The notes: a model not told the origin generated them from the letters alone. 64,000 nt of DNA from Granulicella sp. (GCA_027452215.1 DAIDGQ010000009.1:62001-126000), one strand, 5' to 3'; counted from the stretch's first letter, positions 30,535-39,482 are shown. Numbers and translations are program-made.

Positions 30535-33414
30535 TCAGCGCTTCTTCCGCTGCCGGGCTTTCGCCTTCCCACTCACCTTCTTCTCCTTCGACTTCGCCCT
30601 CTTCGCCTCACTCTTCCCGCCTCGCAAAGACCCGCCCTTCGCGATCCCCGTATTGGCCACCGGCTCCGTCCCCGGCATCAGCGCAAACTGCAGCCGCCGC
30701 TGCTGCCGGTCGATCCGGTCCAGCAGCACATGCACTCTCTGCCCCAGCGAAAACACATGTCCCGTCCGCGATCCCACAATCGCCCGGTCCGTATCGCGGA
30801 AGCTATAGAAGTCGCCCACCAGAGACCCCAGCGGCACCAGCCCCTCGATGAACATGTCATCCAGCTCCACAAAAAATCCATACTTCGTACACGACAGGAT
30901 CACAGCAGGGAAGTCATCGCCCACCTTGTCCGCCATGAACTTCATCTTCTTCCACTCAATCAGCTCCCGCTCCGCATCGGCCGCCCTCCTCTCCGCCTGC
31001 GAGCTCTCCACCGCAATATCGTTCAACTCCTCCGCACTCATGGGCCCTTCTACTGATCCGGGTGCTACATTCGTGCGCATGGTTGTGCCCGGTTGGGATG
31101 CTCCGTGCTGCCGGGAATCCAACTCTCGCCGTCCGCGCAGGACCCACGGCTGCGCGTCATCGCTCCTTATCGCCCCTCCTCTCGGATCCGCACCCTCCCG
31201 CAGCATCGCCCTCACCAGCCGATGCACAATCAAATCCGGATACCTCCGAATCGGCGACGTAAAGTGCGTATACGAAGGAGACGCCAGCGCAAAGTGTCCT
31301 TCATTCTTCTCCGCATACCTCGCCAGCTTCAGCGACCGCAGCATCAGGTACGACAGGATCCTCTCCTCCGGAGTCCCGCTAATCCTCTTCACCAGCTTCT
31401 GGTACATCTGCGGAGTCACCACAATGCTCTCCGGAACCTCATGCTGCTGCGCCGCCCGCGAGTCCTTCCCCCGCGCCGACCTCTGCCGCCCCTCCCTCCG
31501 GTCCGCCTTCATCGTGAACTTCCGCACCGGCAGGTTCCCCAGCCCCAGCGAGTGCCCAAACCCCGCCGCCGTCTCCTCAAAGTCCACAATCCTCTTCGGG
31601 TCCGGCATCTCGTGGATCCGGTAGATCGACGAAATCCCCTGCCGCTCCAGCCACGTCGCCACGCACTCGTTGGCCGACAGCATGAACTCCTCAATCAGCC
31701 GGTGAGCCCACCCCCTCTCCGACCTCACAATCGCCTTCATGTTCCCGTCCGGATCAAACTCGACAATCGGCTCCGGAAGGTCAAAGTCAATCGACCCACG
31801 ACGTACCCTCTTCGCATTCAGCCTCAGCGCCAGCTCCAGCATCGAGTCGAACGCCGCCGGAAGCCCGGCAAACTCCATTTCGATCCGTTCTCGCTCGACA
31901 ATGTCCCCCAACCTTCCTTCAGTCACGCCGCTTGCAACCCCAGACTGGCTTGAATACGCGCCATTCTCACCCCCTTTGCCCGCATTGATGCACTGCTGCA
32001 CGCTCGTGTACGTCATCCGGCGCACACTGCGAATAATCCCCTCCGTCACCCGGTAGCCAACGATTTCGCCCTCCGGATCGATCTCCATGATGCAGCTAAG
32101 TACAAGCCTGTCTTTATTTGGAAGCAGGCTGCACATCCCGCTTGAGAGCGCATGAGGAAGCATCGGAACCGCCCGGTCAGGGAAATACACGCTCGTTCCC
32201 CGCATCCGAGCCTCCGTATCCAGCGCCGACCCCGGCCGAACATACCAGCTGACATCCGCAATATGCACCTGTAACTCACTGTTTCCATTGGGCAAACTGC
32301 GTACCAGCACCGCATCGTCGAAGTCCCGAGCCGTCTCTCCATCGATCGTCACAATCGGCAGACCCCGGAAATCCTCCCTGTTTTCAAGCACTTCCGGCCC
32401 GGCAGCCTCCACCGTCTCGAGCGCCCGGTCCGCCGCCTCAGCCAGCACCGCCGCAGGGAAAGTATGTGGAATGTGATGTTTACGGATGATGATCTCCACA
32501 TCCACGCCGAACGCGTCCGGTGGCCCCAGCACCTCAATCACCCTCCCCCTCGCCGGCCTCCCAGCAGAAGGAAAACTGGTGATCTCCACGTCCACCGCCA
32601 GCCCCTCCAGGGGGTACCGTGGATCTTTCGAATCAGTAGCTTGCAGCGTTCTCCGAGCCTCCTCACCCAGCATCCGGTGGGGCGAATCCACCACCTCCGC
32701 GACCACCTCATCCCCCTCCGCAATGCTGATCGCCCCCCCGATCCGCTCGTCGAGCGGGGACACGTAATTGCCCGTAAGCGTAATCGAATCAGCGCGTTGG
32801 TGGGGTCGAGCATAGTGGAAGATCCCCACCACAGTCGGATTGCGACGAGTCAGAACCCGCGCAATCCGCCCCGAACGTCGCCCATCCCTCCCCGGAAGTG
32901 CCTCATCCACAAGGACTAAGTCCCCCTGCATCGCCCCATTGATCTCGTTGGGAGGAATAAAGATATCCTCCTGCCGCTGCCCCTCGGCAGCCCCCGTTCC
33001 CCTTGCGGAGGCTCCTTTACCCCTTTGCTGTGAGGTACTTGCCTCAGGCCGAACAAACCCGAACCCATCCCGGTGCAGGTCCAGACGCCCACTGACCAGC
33101 CGCTCTCGCCCCGAACGAACGGCCGCCTCCATCCCATCCCATCGACCTCCCTGTCTTCCAGGCCGACCCGACCCTCCAACTGCCTGATTCACAACGGGTT
33201 CTGCCCTGGGGATCGACCACATATCCTCGCCAGCGCGCACCAGGTCGCCGCGCGCCACCATCCGAGTCAGTTGCTCCACCAGCAACCGCCGTTCGCGCCC
33301 CCCACCCAGCCCCAGTTCACGGATAAGTTGTTTGTAACCAGCACGTCCGCCCGCCGAGCGACTGATTCTGGCGATCAAATCGTGATCACTGCGTGGATAA
33401 GGAGTCCGTGCCAT
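30535..33414 (-). CDS. rnr: Ribonuclease R with several family-atypical insertions
   Basis: TIDGETARDFDDAVLV...HIADVSWYVRPGSALDTEARMRGTSVYFPDRAVPMLPHALS...FTSPIRRYPDLIVHRL...basic C-terminus. Confidence 0.95.
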   Translation of the reverse strand: MARTPYPRSDHDLIARISRSAGGRAGYKQLIRELGLGGGRERRLLVEQLTRMVARGDLVRAGEDMWSIPRAEPVVNQAVGGSGRPGRQGGRWDGMEAAVRSGRERLVSGRLDLHRDGFGFVRPEASTSQQRGKGASARGTGAAEGQRQEDIFIPPNEINGAMQGDLVLVDEALPGRDGRRSGRIARVLTRRNPTVVGIFHYARPHQRADSITLTGNYVSPLDERIGGAISIAEGDEVVAEVVDSPHRMLGEEARRTLQATDSKDPRYPLEGLAVDVEITSFPSAGRPARGRVIEVLGPPDAFGVDVEIIIRKHHIPHTFPAAVLAEAADRALETVEAAGPEVLENREDFRGLPIVTIDGETARDFDDAVLVRSLPNGNSELQVHIADVSWYVRPGSALDTEARMRGTSVYFPDRAVPMLPHALSSGMCSLLPNKDRLVLSCIMEIDPEGEIVGYRVTEGIIRSVRRMTYTSVQQCINAGKGGENGAYSSQSGVASGVTEGRLGDIVERERIEMEFAGLPAAFDSMLELALRLNAKRVRRGSIDFDLPEPIVEFDPDGNMKAIVRSERGWAHRLIEEFMLSANECVATWLERQGISSIYRIHEMPDPKRIVDFEETAAGFGHSLGLGNLPVRKFTMKADRREGRQRSARGKDSRAAQQHEVPESIVVTPQMYQKLVKRISGTPEERILSYLMLRSLKLARYAEKNEGHFALASPSYTHFTSPIRRYPDLIVHRLVRAMLREGADPRGGAIRSDDAQPWVLRGRRELDSRQHGASQPGTTMRTNVAPGSVEGPMSAEELNDIAVESSQAERRAADAERELIEWKKMKFMADKVGDDFPAVILSCTKYGFFVELDDMFIEGLVPLGSLVGDFYSFRDTDRAIVGSRTGHVFSLGQRVHVLLDRIDRQQRRLQFALMPGTEPVANTGIAKGGSLRGGKSEAKRAKSKEKKVSGKAKARQRKKR

Positions 33415-33626
33415 GGCCTACGACGAGCATACTCGGGATCCCATCCGAAGCGCACCAACAACCCAATACCAGCAAGATCTCCTCCCACCAAACGACCTTG
33501 ATCCCCAACCTGAGCGTCCTCAAATTAGGGTCCAAATGGCGTAAATCAAGCATTAAACCAAAGTAGATTGGTCTGAAAGACAGGCCCATAAGCTAGATAA
33601 ATCTTAGAGATAGCTCAGTATTGAAT

Positions 33627-33665
33627 AAGTAATGACTAACGTTACTTCAGTAATGTTAACTGAAG
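33627..33665. promoter_or_regulatory. Two overlapping inverted repeats in the AT-rich leader of the small-peptide gene
   Basis: AAGTAA-tgactaacg-TTACTT (33627-33647) and CTTCAGT-aatgtta-ACTGAAG (33645-33665) share 3 nt. Confidence 0.6.
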
Positions 33666-33798
33666 AGTATATAGTTATGTTGTTGATAAGAATAGACTTA
33701 CAACTTTTATCACTTTATGTTGTGACTATCTGGTTTGTCCAGAGAAAAATTTGAAATCTTTCACCAACTACTTAACCACTGCCAAGGAGAAATACACC

Positions 33799-33981
33799 AT
33801 GAAAAACATCGCAATGCGCAGCTTCGTTCTCGTCCTCGCCCTCGTCGGATTCGCCGCCACCTCCATGACCTCCTCGGCAAAGACCACCAGCACATCCGCA
33901 ACCAGCATCCAGCTACAGACCGGCGTTGTGTCTTCCCCCACTCCGCTCTGCGCACCAGGCAGCACCTGCGGCATGGACTAG
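33799..33981 (+). CDS. Small exported peptide (60 aa)
   Basis: MKNIAMRSFVLVLALVGFAATSMTSSAKTTSTSATSIQLQTGVVSSPTPLCAPGSTCGMD; RBS aaggag upstream; signal-peptide-like N-terminus. Confidence 0.8.
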   Translation: MKNIAMRSFVLVLALVGFAATSMTSSAKTTSTSATSIQLQTGVVSSPTPLCAPGSTCGMD

Positions 33982-34026
33982 CTTTACGCAAAATATATTG
34001 GCTGATCCACCATATTGCAGTTGCTT

Positions 34027-34066
34027 CACCTCCCTAGTGCGGATACCATTATCGCGCAGGGAGGTG
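34027..34066 (+). promoter_or_regulatory. RNA hairpin sequestering the Shine-Dalgarno of the downstream gene
   Basis: CACCTCCCT-a-GTGCG-gataccattat-CGCGC-AGGGAGGTG; 3' arm contains the SD; ATG at 34073. Confidence 0.65.
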
Positions 34067-34072
34067 TTTGCC

Positions 34073-35041
34073 ATGGATACGAAGCTGCTTCTGGAATATG
34101 CCATGTTTGCTGAGGTCTTCGTTGGGATCGGCATTCTAATGCTGATGATGCGTAAGCGTTTGCTTCGCGACTTCGGCTTCCTCGCGGCGTTTCTCGCTGT
34201 TGATAGCTTTGAAAACAGCATTTCCATCCCTCTGCTCTTTTTCCGGCAGCATCTCGGTATCTCGAAGATTCTTTGTTACGAAATTTACTTTTACTCACAC
34301 TGGTTTCTCTTCTTCGTTGAGTACAGCCTATTGCTGATGGTTATCTATGGAGTGTTTCATCGTGCGATGAAGCCGCTAGAAGGATTACATCGGGCAGGCA
34401 AGATCATATTTCGTTGGGTTGGTGGGGTTTCATTGGCCCTTTCTCTGGTTATGGCCTTGGGTCCGCATATTGCAGGACAGTTCTACATCGCAACGCTGGC
34501 AGGCCAGATGCAGCAAGGCATAAGCATTCTCATCCTTTGCCTTCTACTGTTCGTATGTTTTTCCACGAGGTATTTGGGCCTTACTTACAGAAGCCACATC
34601 TTCGGCGTCAGCCTTGGGCTTGGCATTTTCGCGACTGTAAGCCTTGTTGAATCAGCATGGTATGCGACGGGAGTTGGTCAAACCGTTTATTCGCCGGTTT
34701 ATGTCGTAAGCGCGCTGGGCACTTGTGCTGCTTTGCTCACGTGGGGCACCTATTTTGCGATGCCGGAGCCGGAGCGGAAGATGATTCTGCTCCCAACCAC
34801 TTCGCCCTTCTTCCTATGGAACCGCATATCCGAGGCCTTGGGTGATGAGCCAGGTTTTGTTGCGATCGCGGGGTTTAAGCCAGAGATGCTGGCACCTGCT
34901 GAGTTGACGGTGTTCACGGCTGCTTCAAAGCACGCGCACAAGCGCAAGATGGAAGAAGAGGCTGCGCAACGCGAGGCTGAGGCTGCGAACGCAGCTGCGC
35001 AGCAGGCCTTAGCCATGCAGCCCATTGCGATGCAGCGGTAG
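34073..35041 (+). CDS. Multi-spanning membrane protein of unknown function
   Basis: MDTKLLLEYAMFAEVFVGIGILMLMMRKRLLRDFGFLAAFLAVDSFENSISIP...; several hydrophobic segments, charged C-terminal tail. Confidence 0.85.
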   Translation: MDTKLLLEYAMFAEVFVGIGILMLMMRKRLLRDFGFLAAFLAVDSFENSISIPLLFFRQHLGISKILCYEIYFYSHWFLFFVEYSLLLMVIYGVFHRAMKPLEGLHRAGKIIFRWVGGVSLALSLVMALGPHIAGQFYIATLAGQMQQGISILILCLLLFVCFSTRYLGLTYRSHIFGVSLGLGIFATVSLVESAWYATGVGQTVYSPVYVVSALGTCAALLTWGTYFAMPEPERKMILLPTTSPFFLWNRISEALGDEPGFVAIAGFKPEMLAPAELTVFTAASKHAHKRKMEEEAAQREAEAANAAAQQALAMQPIAMQR

Positions 35042-35050
35042 TCGGCTCCG

Positions 35051-36241
35051 ATGGAGCCTGTAACCCATATGCTGACGGGCGCATGCCTGTCCCGCACTGG
35101 CCTTAATCGGAAGGCTGCCTATGCCACGCTAACGATGGTCGTGGCAGCTGAGTTCCCCGATGTCGACATGTTATGGGGCCTGCGGGGGCCAGTCGATCAA
35201 TTTCAGCACCATCGCGGTATTACGCATGCATTTTTAGGGCTGCCCTTTGAGGCAGCCCTTCTCGTTGCAGCAGTCTACTGCTGGCACCGGTGGCGGGTCG
35301 CCAGAGAGAAGCGCAGTGCCGGGGGCACTGGGGAAAGCAGACTGGGCCCTCGAGGAGGGGTGAAGTCGCTGACGGCTGCGCCAGTGCGTTGGGGCGTGCT
35401 GTACGTGTTGGCACTGCTGGCGCTCACAAGCCACCTGCTGCTGGACTACACCAATAGTTATGGAATTCGGCCATTTTTCCCGTTCAATGGCCGATGGTAT
35501 GCCGCATCGATCGCATTCATCTTCGATCCGGTGATGTTTGTGTTGTTACTGGGCGCTCTCACGGCGCCGTGGTTGTTTGGGCTCATCGGGTCGGAGGTGG
35601 GCGCTAAGAAGCAGCCATTCAACGCGCGGGGATGGTCAATTGCGGCGCTGCTGGGCGTTGTGGGGTGGTGGGGGTTGCGCGAGGTCGAGCATGGGCGCGC
35701 GATGCAGTTGGCAATGGCGCAGAGTATCGCAGGGCCGTCTGAGTCTATCGCTGCACCGGAGTCATCGGTAAACGATCAAAGTGCGCCCGCTCCTGACGAA
35801 CCGCCGCCGGTCTATTTGTCGGCCCAGAGGGCGCTGGCGAACCCGGATTTGCTGAGTCCATTTCGTTGGTCGACGGTAATGGATTTTGGACCGGTGTACC
35901 AGTTGGGTGTGGCCGATACTCGGACCGGGGAGTTGGCAATGGGCGAGACGACGTATCCGAAGCCGGGGAGGAGTTCGGTGGTGTTGGCCGCAGAAGGTAG
36001 CAAGCTGGGGCGAGCCTATATGGACTGGTCGCCGATGCCGTTTGTAGAGGTGAACCGCGAGTTGCCGACGGAGAACCCTGAGGGAAATCGGGATGCGAGC
36101 ACAGTGGTGACGTTTCGCGATCCGCGGTTTATGGGTGGGTGGATGGGAAGCCCGGCTCGGTCGGCGCTGTCGGGGACCGTCACCCTGAACGCTGCGGGGA
36201 AGGTTGTGCAGCAGACGATGGGTGGGAGGGTCGAGAAGTAA
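35051..36241 (+). CDS. Metal-dependent hydrolase (YdjM/YbcI-like) membrane protein
   Basis: MEPVTHMLTGACLSRTGLNRKAAYATLTMVVAAEFPDVDMLWGLRGPVDQFQHHRGITHAFLGLPFEAALL...HLLLDYTNSYGIRPF. Confidence 0.88.
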   Translation: MEPVTHMLTGACLSRTGLNRKAAYATLTMVVAAEFPDVDMLWGLRGPVDQFQHHRGITHAFLGLPFEAALLVAAVYCWHRWRVAREKRSAGGTGESRLGPRGGVKSLTAAPVRWGVLYVLALLALTSHLLLDYTNSYGIRPFFPFNGRWYAASIAFIFDPVMFVLLLGALTAPWLFGLIGSEVGAKKQPFNARGWSIAALLGVVGWWGLREVEHGRAMQLAMAQSIAGPSESIAAPESSVNDQSAPAPDEPPPVYLSAQRALANPDLLSPFRWSTVMDFGPVYQLGVADTRTGELAMGETTYPKPGRSSVVLAAEGSKLGRAYMDWSPMPFVEVNRELPTENPEGNRDASTVVTFRDPRFMGGWMGSPARSALSGTVTLNAAGKVVQQTMGGRVEK

Positions 36242-36396
36242 ATTTTCGGCTTTGGTTCCCGCAGTCGGCGGTGACTGAATGTTCTTTGAGGGATTAGCCA
36301 ATTCCCTTTGCGCTTGACGGGAAGTAAAGCACGTACAATGGGAGACAGTCGATTGCCTCGCGCACGGCGAACCCTTACCTCGAAGGCCTACTGATC

Positions 36397-36954
36397 ATGC
36401 TTGCCATTCTCGTTCTCGTGCTTGCCGCTTTAAGCCGCCTTCTGCCCCATGTATTTCACGGTGTGGCTTACAACTTTACCGCTGTCGGTGCAGGGCTCCT
36501 GTTCTTTGGGTCGCGGAGACCTCGCTGGCAGGCGGTGCTGGCCGTTGCCGTGATGGCGCTGATGGATGTCTTCCTGACGGTCAAGGTGTACGGGTATGCG
36601 TTCCATCTGAGCGGCTATCTGGCAACGTGGGCGTGGTATGCGGCGGTTTGTCTGCTGGGCAGCGCGCTCTTGCGGAGGGTGACGGTGCTGCGAGTTTGTG
36701 GAGGAGTCCTGGCTTCCGCGACGAGTTTCTTTTTGCTGAGCAACTTTATGGTGTGGGCGAGTGCAGCGTCTCTAGGTAGCGTGATGTATCCGCACACCCT
36801 GGCGGGTCTGGCGAGTTGCTACGCGGCGGGTCTGCCTTTTTATGGCAATGACCTGATGTCTACGGGCGTGTTTGCGGCAGTATTCTTCGGGCTTCCAGTC
36901 TTGGCAGAGCGGTTAGCGGAGTTGAGGGATTCGACGACTCAGCCAATGGCTTAG
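36397..36954 (+). CDS. DUF6580-like small membrane protein
   Basis: LAALSRLLPHVFHGVAYNFTAVGAGLLFFGSRRPRWQAVLAVAVMALMDVFLTVKVYGYAFHLSGYLATWAWY. Confidence 0.75.
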   Translation: MLAILVLVLAALSRLLPHVFHGVAYNFTAVGAGLLFFGSRRPRWQAVLAVAVMALMDVFLTVKVYGYAFHLSGYLATWAWYAAVCLLGSALLRRVTVLRVCGGVLASATSFFLLSNFMVWASAASLGSVMYPHTLAGLASCYAAGLPFYGNDLMSTGVFAAVFFGLPVLAERLAELRDSTTQPMA

Positions 36955-36978
36955 CAGCCAGGATCTACGATGGACGAC

Positions 36979-37005
36979 AAAGGCCGCGCAGTCATCGCGG
37001 CCTTT
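36979..37005. terminator. Bidirectional-type terminator hairpin
   Basis: aaaggccgcg-cagtcat-cgcggccttt between convergent genes. Confidence 0.85.
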
Positions 37006-37034
37006 ATCGTTGAAGCGTTATCGTTGGATGAGGC

Positions 37035-37691
37035 CTAAACGTCGTCTTCGACGGGGAGGGGAACGCCCTTGCGGCGATCAAAAACTTTGCGGACCATATA
37101 GAAGGCCAGCCAGAGCAGCGCAGCCGCTGTGATCCCGATGACTAGATCTACGTGCTCGTGAAAGAGGTGGCGAAGTGAGTGAAGAAGGGTTGGGCCGAAC
37201 CAGATGAGCAGCAGCGACCATATCAAAAACTGTACGAACTTCCCTACAAAGGTTGCCATAACAAAGGGGAGGGGCTTCATCTCAAAGACCCCCGCGGCAA
37301 ACTGAAAGACCTTGAGTGGCGTGGGCGGTGGGCCCATCGACGGAATCATGATGGCGAGAAACTCTTGCCGCTCGAACCGATCGCGCAGCCGCTCGTAGCG
37401 TTCGCGATTAATCTGCTTCATCAGGAAAAGCTCCCCGCCGGCGCGTCCGATGTAGAAGGGAACGAGTGAGCCAATCGCGGCGGCGGCAGCACCCACCAGG
37501 CAGTACACCAGAAAAAGGCTGTGGTTTGCCTTGACATAGAAAGCGAGCACACCGTCCAGGCCGCCTGGGATGGGAAGCAGTGCGGAGTCAATGATGGCGA
37601 GGCCAGCAACGCCCCAGATGCCGAGCGGCTTAAGCACCGTCAGCAGGACTAAAGAGAACTTATGCAAAAGTGCAATGGGTGCAAGTTTCAC
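37035..37691 (-). CDS. VTT-domain (DedA/SNARE-associated) membrane protein
   Basis: LADSALLPIPGGLDGVLAFYVKANHSLFLVYCLVGAAAAAIGSLVPFYIGRAGGELFL...IPSMGPPPTPLKVFQFAAGVFEM. Confidence 0.85.
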   Translation of the reverse strand: MKLAPIALLHKFSLVLLTVLKPLGIWGVAGLAIIDSALLPIPGGLDGVLAFYVKANHSLFLVYCLVGAAAAAIGSLVPFYIGRAGGELFLMKQINRERYERLRDRFERQEFLAIMIPSMGPPPTPLKVFQFAAGVFEMKPLPFVMATFVGKFVQFLIWSLLLIWFGPTLLHSLRHLFHEHVDLVIGITAAALLWLAFYMVRKVFDRRKGVPLPVEDDV

Positions 37692-37696
37692 GGAAC

Positions 37697-38233
37697 TTAT
37701 ATTCTACCGTTCGGGGCGCTAATGGCACTGGAGGTCGCATGCTCGGTGTGGCCTGACAGGAGATCGAGCGCATGGGGAAGTAGGGGCAGGACGGCGCGGA
37801 GGGAACTTTCGGCTCCGCGGGGGCTTCCGGGAAGGTTCAGGATAAGAGCGCTGCCTACAACCCCGCAGACGCCGCGGCTTAGGGCTGCGTAGGGGGTGTG
37901 GCGAGCACCGTCCTGACGGATAAGCTCGGCCAGGCCGGGGACGAGGCGCTCGCAGACAGCGAGCGTGGCTTCGGGGGTGATGTCGCGGGGTGCCAAGCCT
38001 GTGCCGCCAGTGGTGAGCACGAGGGCAACGCGGGCGGCTGCAGATCGGAGGGCCGGGATGAGTTGCGCGGGTTCGTCGGGCAGGATGGCCGTGTCGAGAA
38101 GCTCGGCGCCAGCCTCGGTAAGTAGTTTGGCCAGGGCAGGGCCGGAGAGGTCGGCCTGGGTTCCCGCGGCGCAGCGGTCGCTGATTGTAAGGACGATAGC
38201 GGTTCGTCCGGCGAGGGTCGTGGGGGGTGGCAT
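37697..38233 (-). CDS. MogA/MoaB family molybdenum cofactor biosynthesis protein
   Basis: [34 protein letters not shown]...[20 protein letters not shown]...[25 protein letters not shown]. Confidence 0.93.
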   Translation of the reverse strand: MPPPTTLAGRTAIVLTISDRCAAGTQADLSGPALAKLLTEAGAELLDTAILPDEPAQLIPALRSAAARVALVLTTGGTGLAPRDITPEATLAVCERLVPGLAELIRQDGARHTPYAALSRGVCGVVGSALILNLPGSPRGAESSLRAVLPLLPHALDLLSGHTEHATSSAISAPNGRI

Positions 38234-38370
38234 ACTTCAAGGATAGATGCGGCTGGGCATAATAGGGTTGAAGATGAGAAAATGAACAGGCCAGCGTCCT
38301 TTTGGTCTGGTGATTCGCTGCGGCGCACGCAACCTTAGCCGCGGTTGATTCGTCACAGACTAACGACCCG

Positions 38371-39477
38371 ATGCCAATAACACCTCAACAGATCGATCCA
38401 GAGTTGCCACGTCCCGAAGCTGAAACCCCACGGGGTGGAACCACCGAGAACGCTGTTGAGGCGCCGTCCAATGCGACGACGTCGGTGGTGCCGCACGACG
38501 CGGCGGGTCATGTGGTGACCGCGCCGGTGCGGATTCGCACCAATCGCTATGGAGAGCTGGAAGAGCATGAGCTCATACGGCTGCTGGATACCATTGAAGA
38601 TGAGCGAGCACGCGGACGGTTTCGCGAGTCGATTTACATTTCGATGTTTATCTGGCTGGCGATTGCTTGGGTGGCGTTTTACGGACCGAAGTATCTATGG
38701 CATTCGCCGCAGATTATCAGCCCGACGGAGGCGTTGCAGCAGCAAGCGATGGTGCAGTTGAACGCGCCGAGGCTTCCACACCATGTGCCATCGGCACCAC
38801 CGAAAATTGATCGAGGAACGCTGGACAAGCTGCGGACGATGGAGTCGAAGCGCTTACCCGCGCCTGTAGCTCCGACTCAGCCTCCACCCATGGCAATGCA
38901 GCCAACTCCCGAAGTGCCGGCTCCTGCAATGCCGTTACCCGTAGCGCCACGGCCAATGCCGCGCCCCTCCGCTTCCGTTCCTGATGCGCCGTTGCCTCAG
39001 GCACCGAGCCGCCCGAGCTTCAGCACGCCGGGCACGGCAAGCCAGGACATGCAGCAGGCGATGCAGGGTTCTGAACACGCGGGCGGAGGTGGAGGTGTGG
39101 GGATACGTGGTGGTACCGGCAAGGGAGCCGCGCTGGGGCAGGGCGTGGATATTCTTACCGATACACAGGGTGTTAACTTTCAGCCATATCTGCAGCGAAT
39201 TCTGCGCGAAATTTATGAGCAATGGATACCGCTCATTCCGGAAGAGGCGCAGCCGCCGCTAAACAAGCAGGGAGTGACGCTGATTCGCTTCACGATCAAT
39301 GCGGATGGGACAATTGCTGCGATGAACCTGGATGGATCGACACATGATGATGCTCTGAATCGTGCGGCGTGGGGTTCGATTACAGGGGTAGGACAATTTC
39401 CCCCGTTGCCGAAGGAGTTCCACGGACCGAACCTCGAACTGCGCATTCATTACCTGGTCAATAAGCAGACGGAGTAG
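38371..39477 (+). CDS. TonB-like energy-transducer/TonB C-terminal domain protein
   Basis: Single TM FIWLAIAWVAFYG, Pro-rich periplasmic linker, C-terminal VTLIRFTINADGTIAAMNLDGSTHDDALNRAAWGSITGVGQFPPLP. Confidence 0.8.
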   Translation: MPITPQQIDPELPRPEAETPRGGTTENAVEAPSNATTSVVPHDAAGHVVTAPVRIRTNRYGELEEHELIRLLDTIEDERARGRFRESIYISMFIWLAIAWVAFYGPKYLWHSPQIISPTEALQQQAMVQLNAPRLPHHVPSAPPKIDRGTLDKLRTMESKRLPAPVAPTQPPPMAMQPTPEVPAPAMPLPVAPRPMPRPSASVPDAPLPQAPSRPSFSTPGTASQDMQQAMQGSEHAGGGGGVGIRGGTGKGAALGQGVDILTDTQGVNFQPYLQRILREIYEQWIPLIPEEAQPPLNKQGVTLIRFTINADGTIAAMNLDGSTHDDALNRAAWGSITGVGQFPPLPKEFHGPNLELRIHYLVNKQTE

Positions 39478-39482
39478 CTAGG

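Noticed and set aside
33420-33800. Chromosomal replication origin (oriC)
   Set aside because: Skew switch and AT-richness are suggestive and a one-mismatch DnaA-box-like site (ttatcaaca on the minus strand near 33682) exists, but there is no dnaA/dnaN/rpmH context or DnaA-box cluster, and skew seems to revert near 49.7 kb. Kept only as a skew-switch finding.
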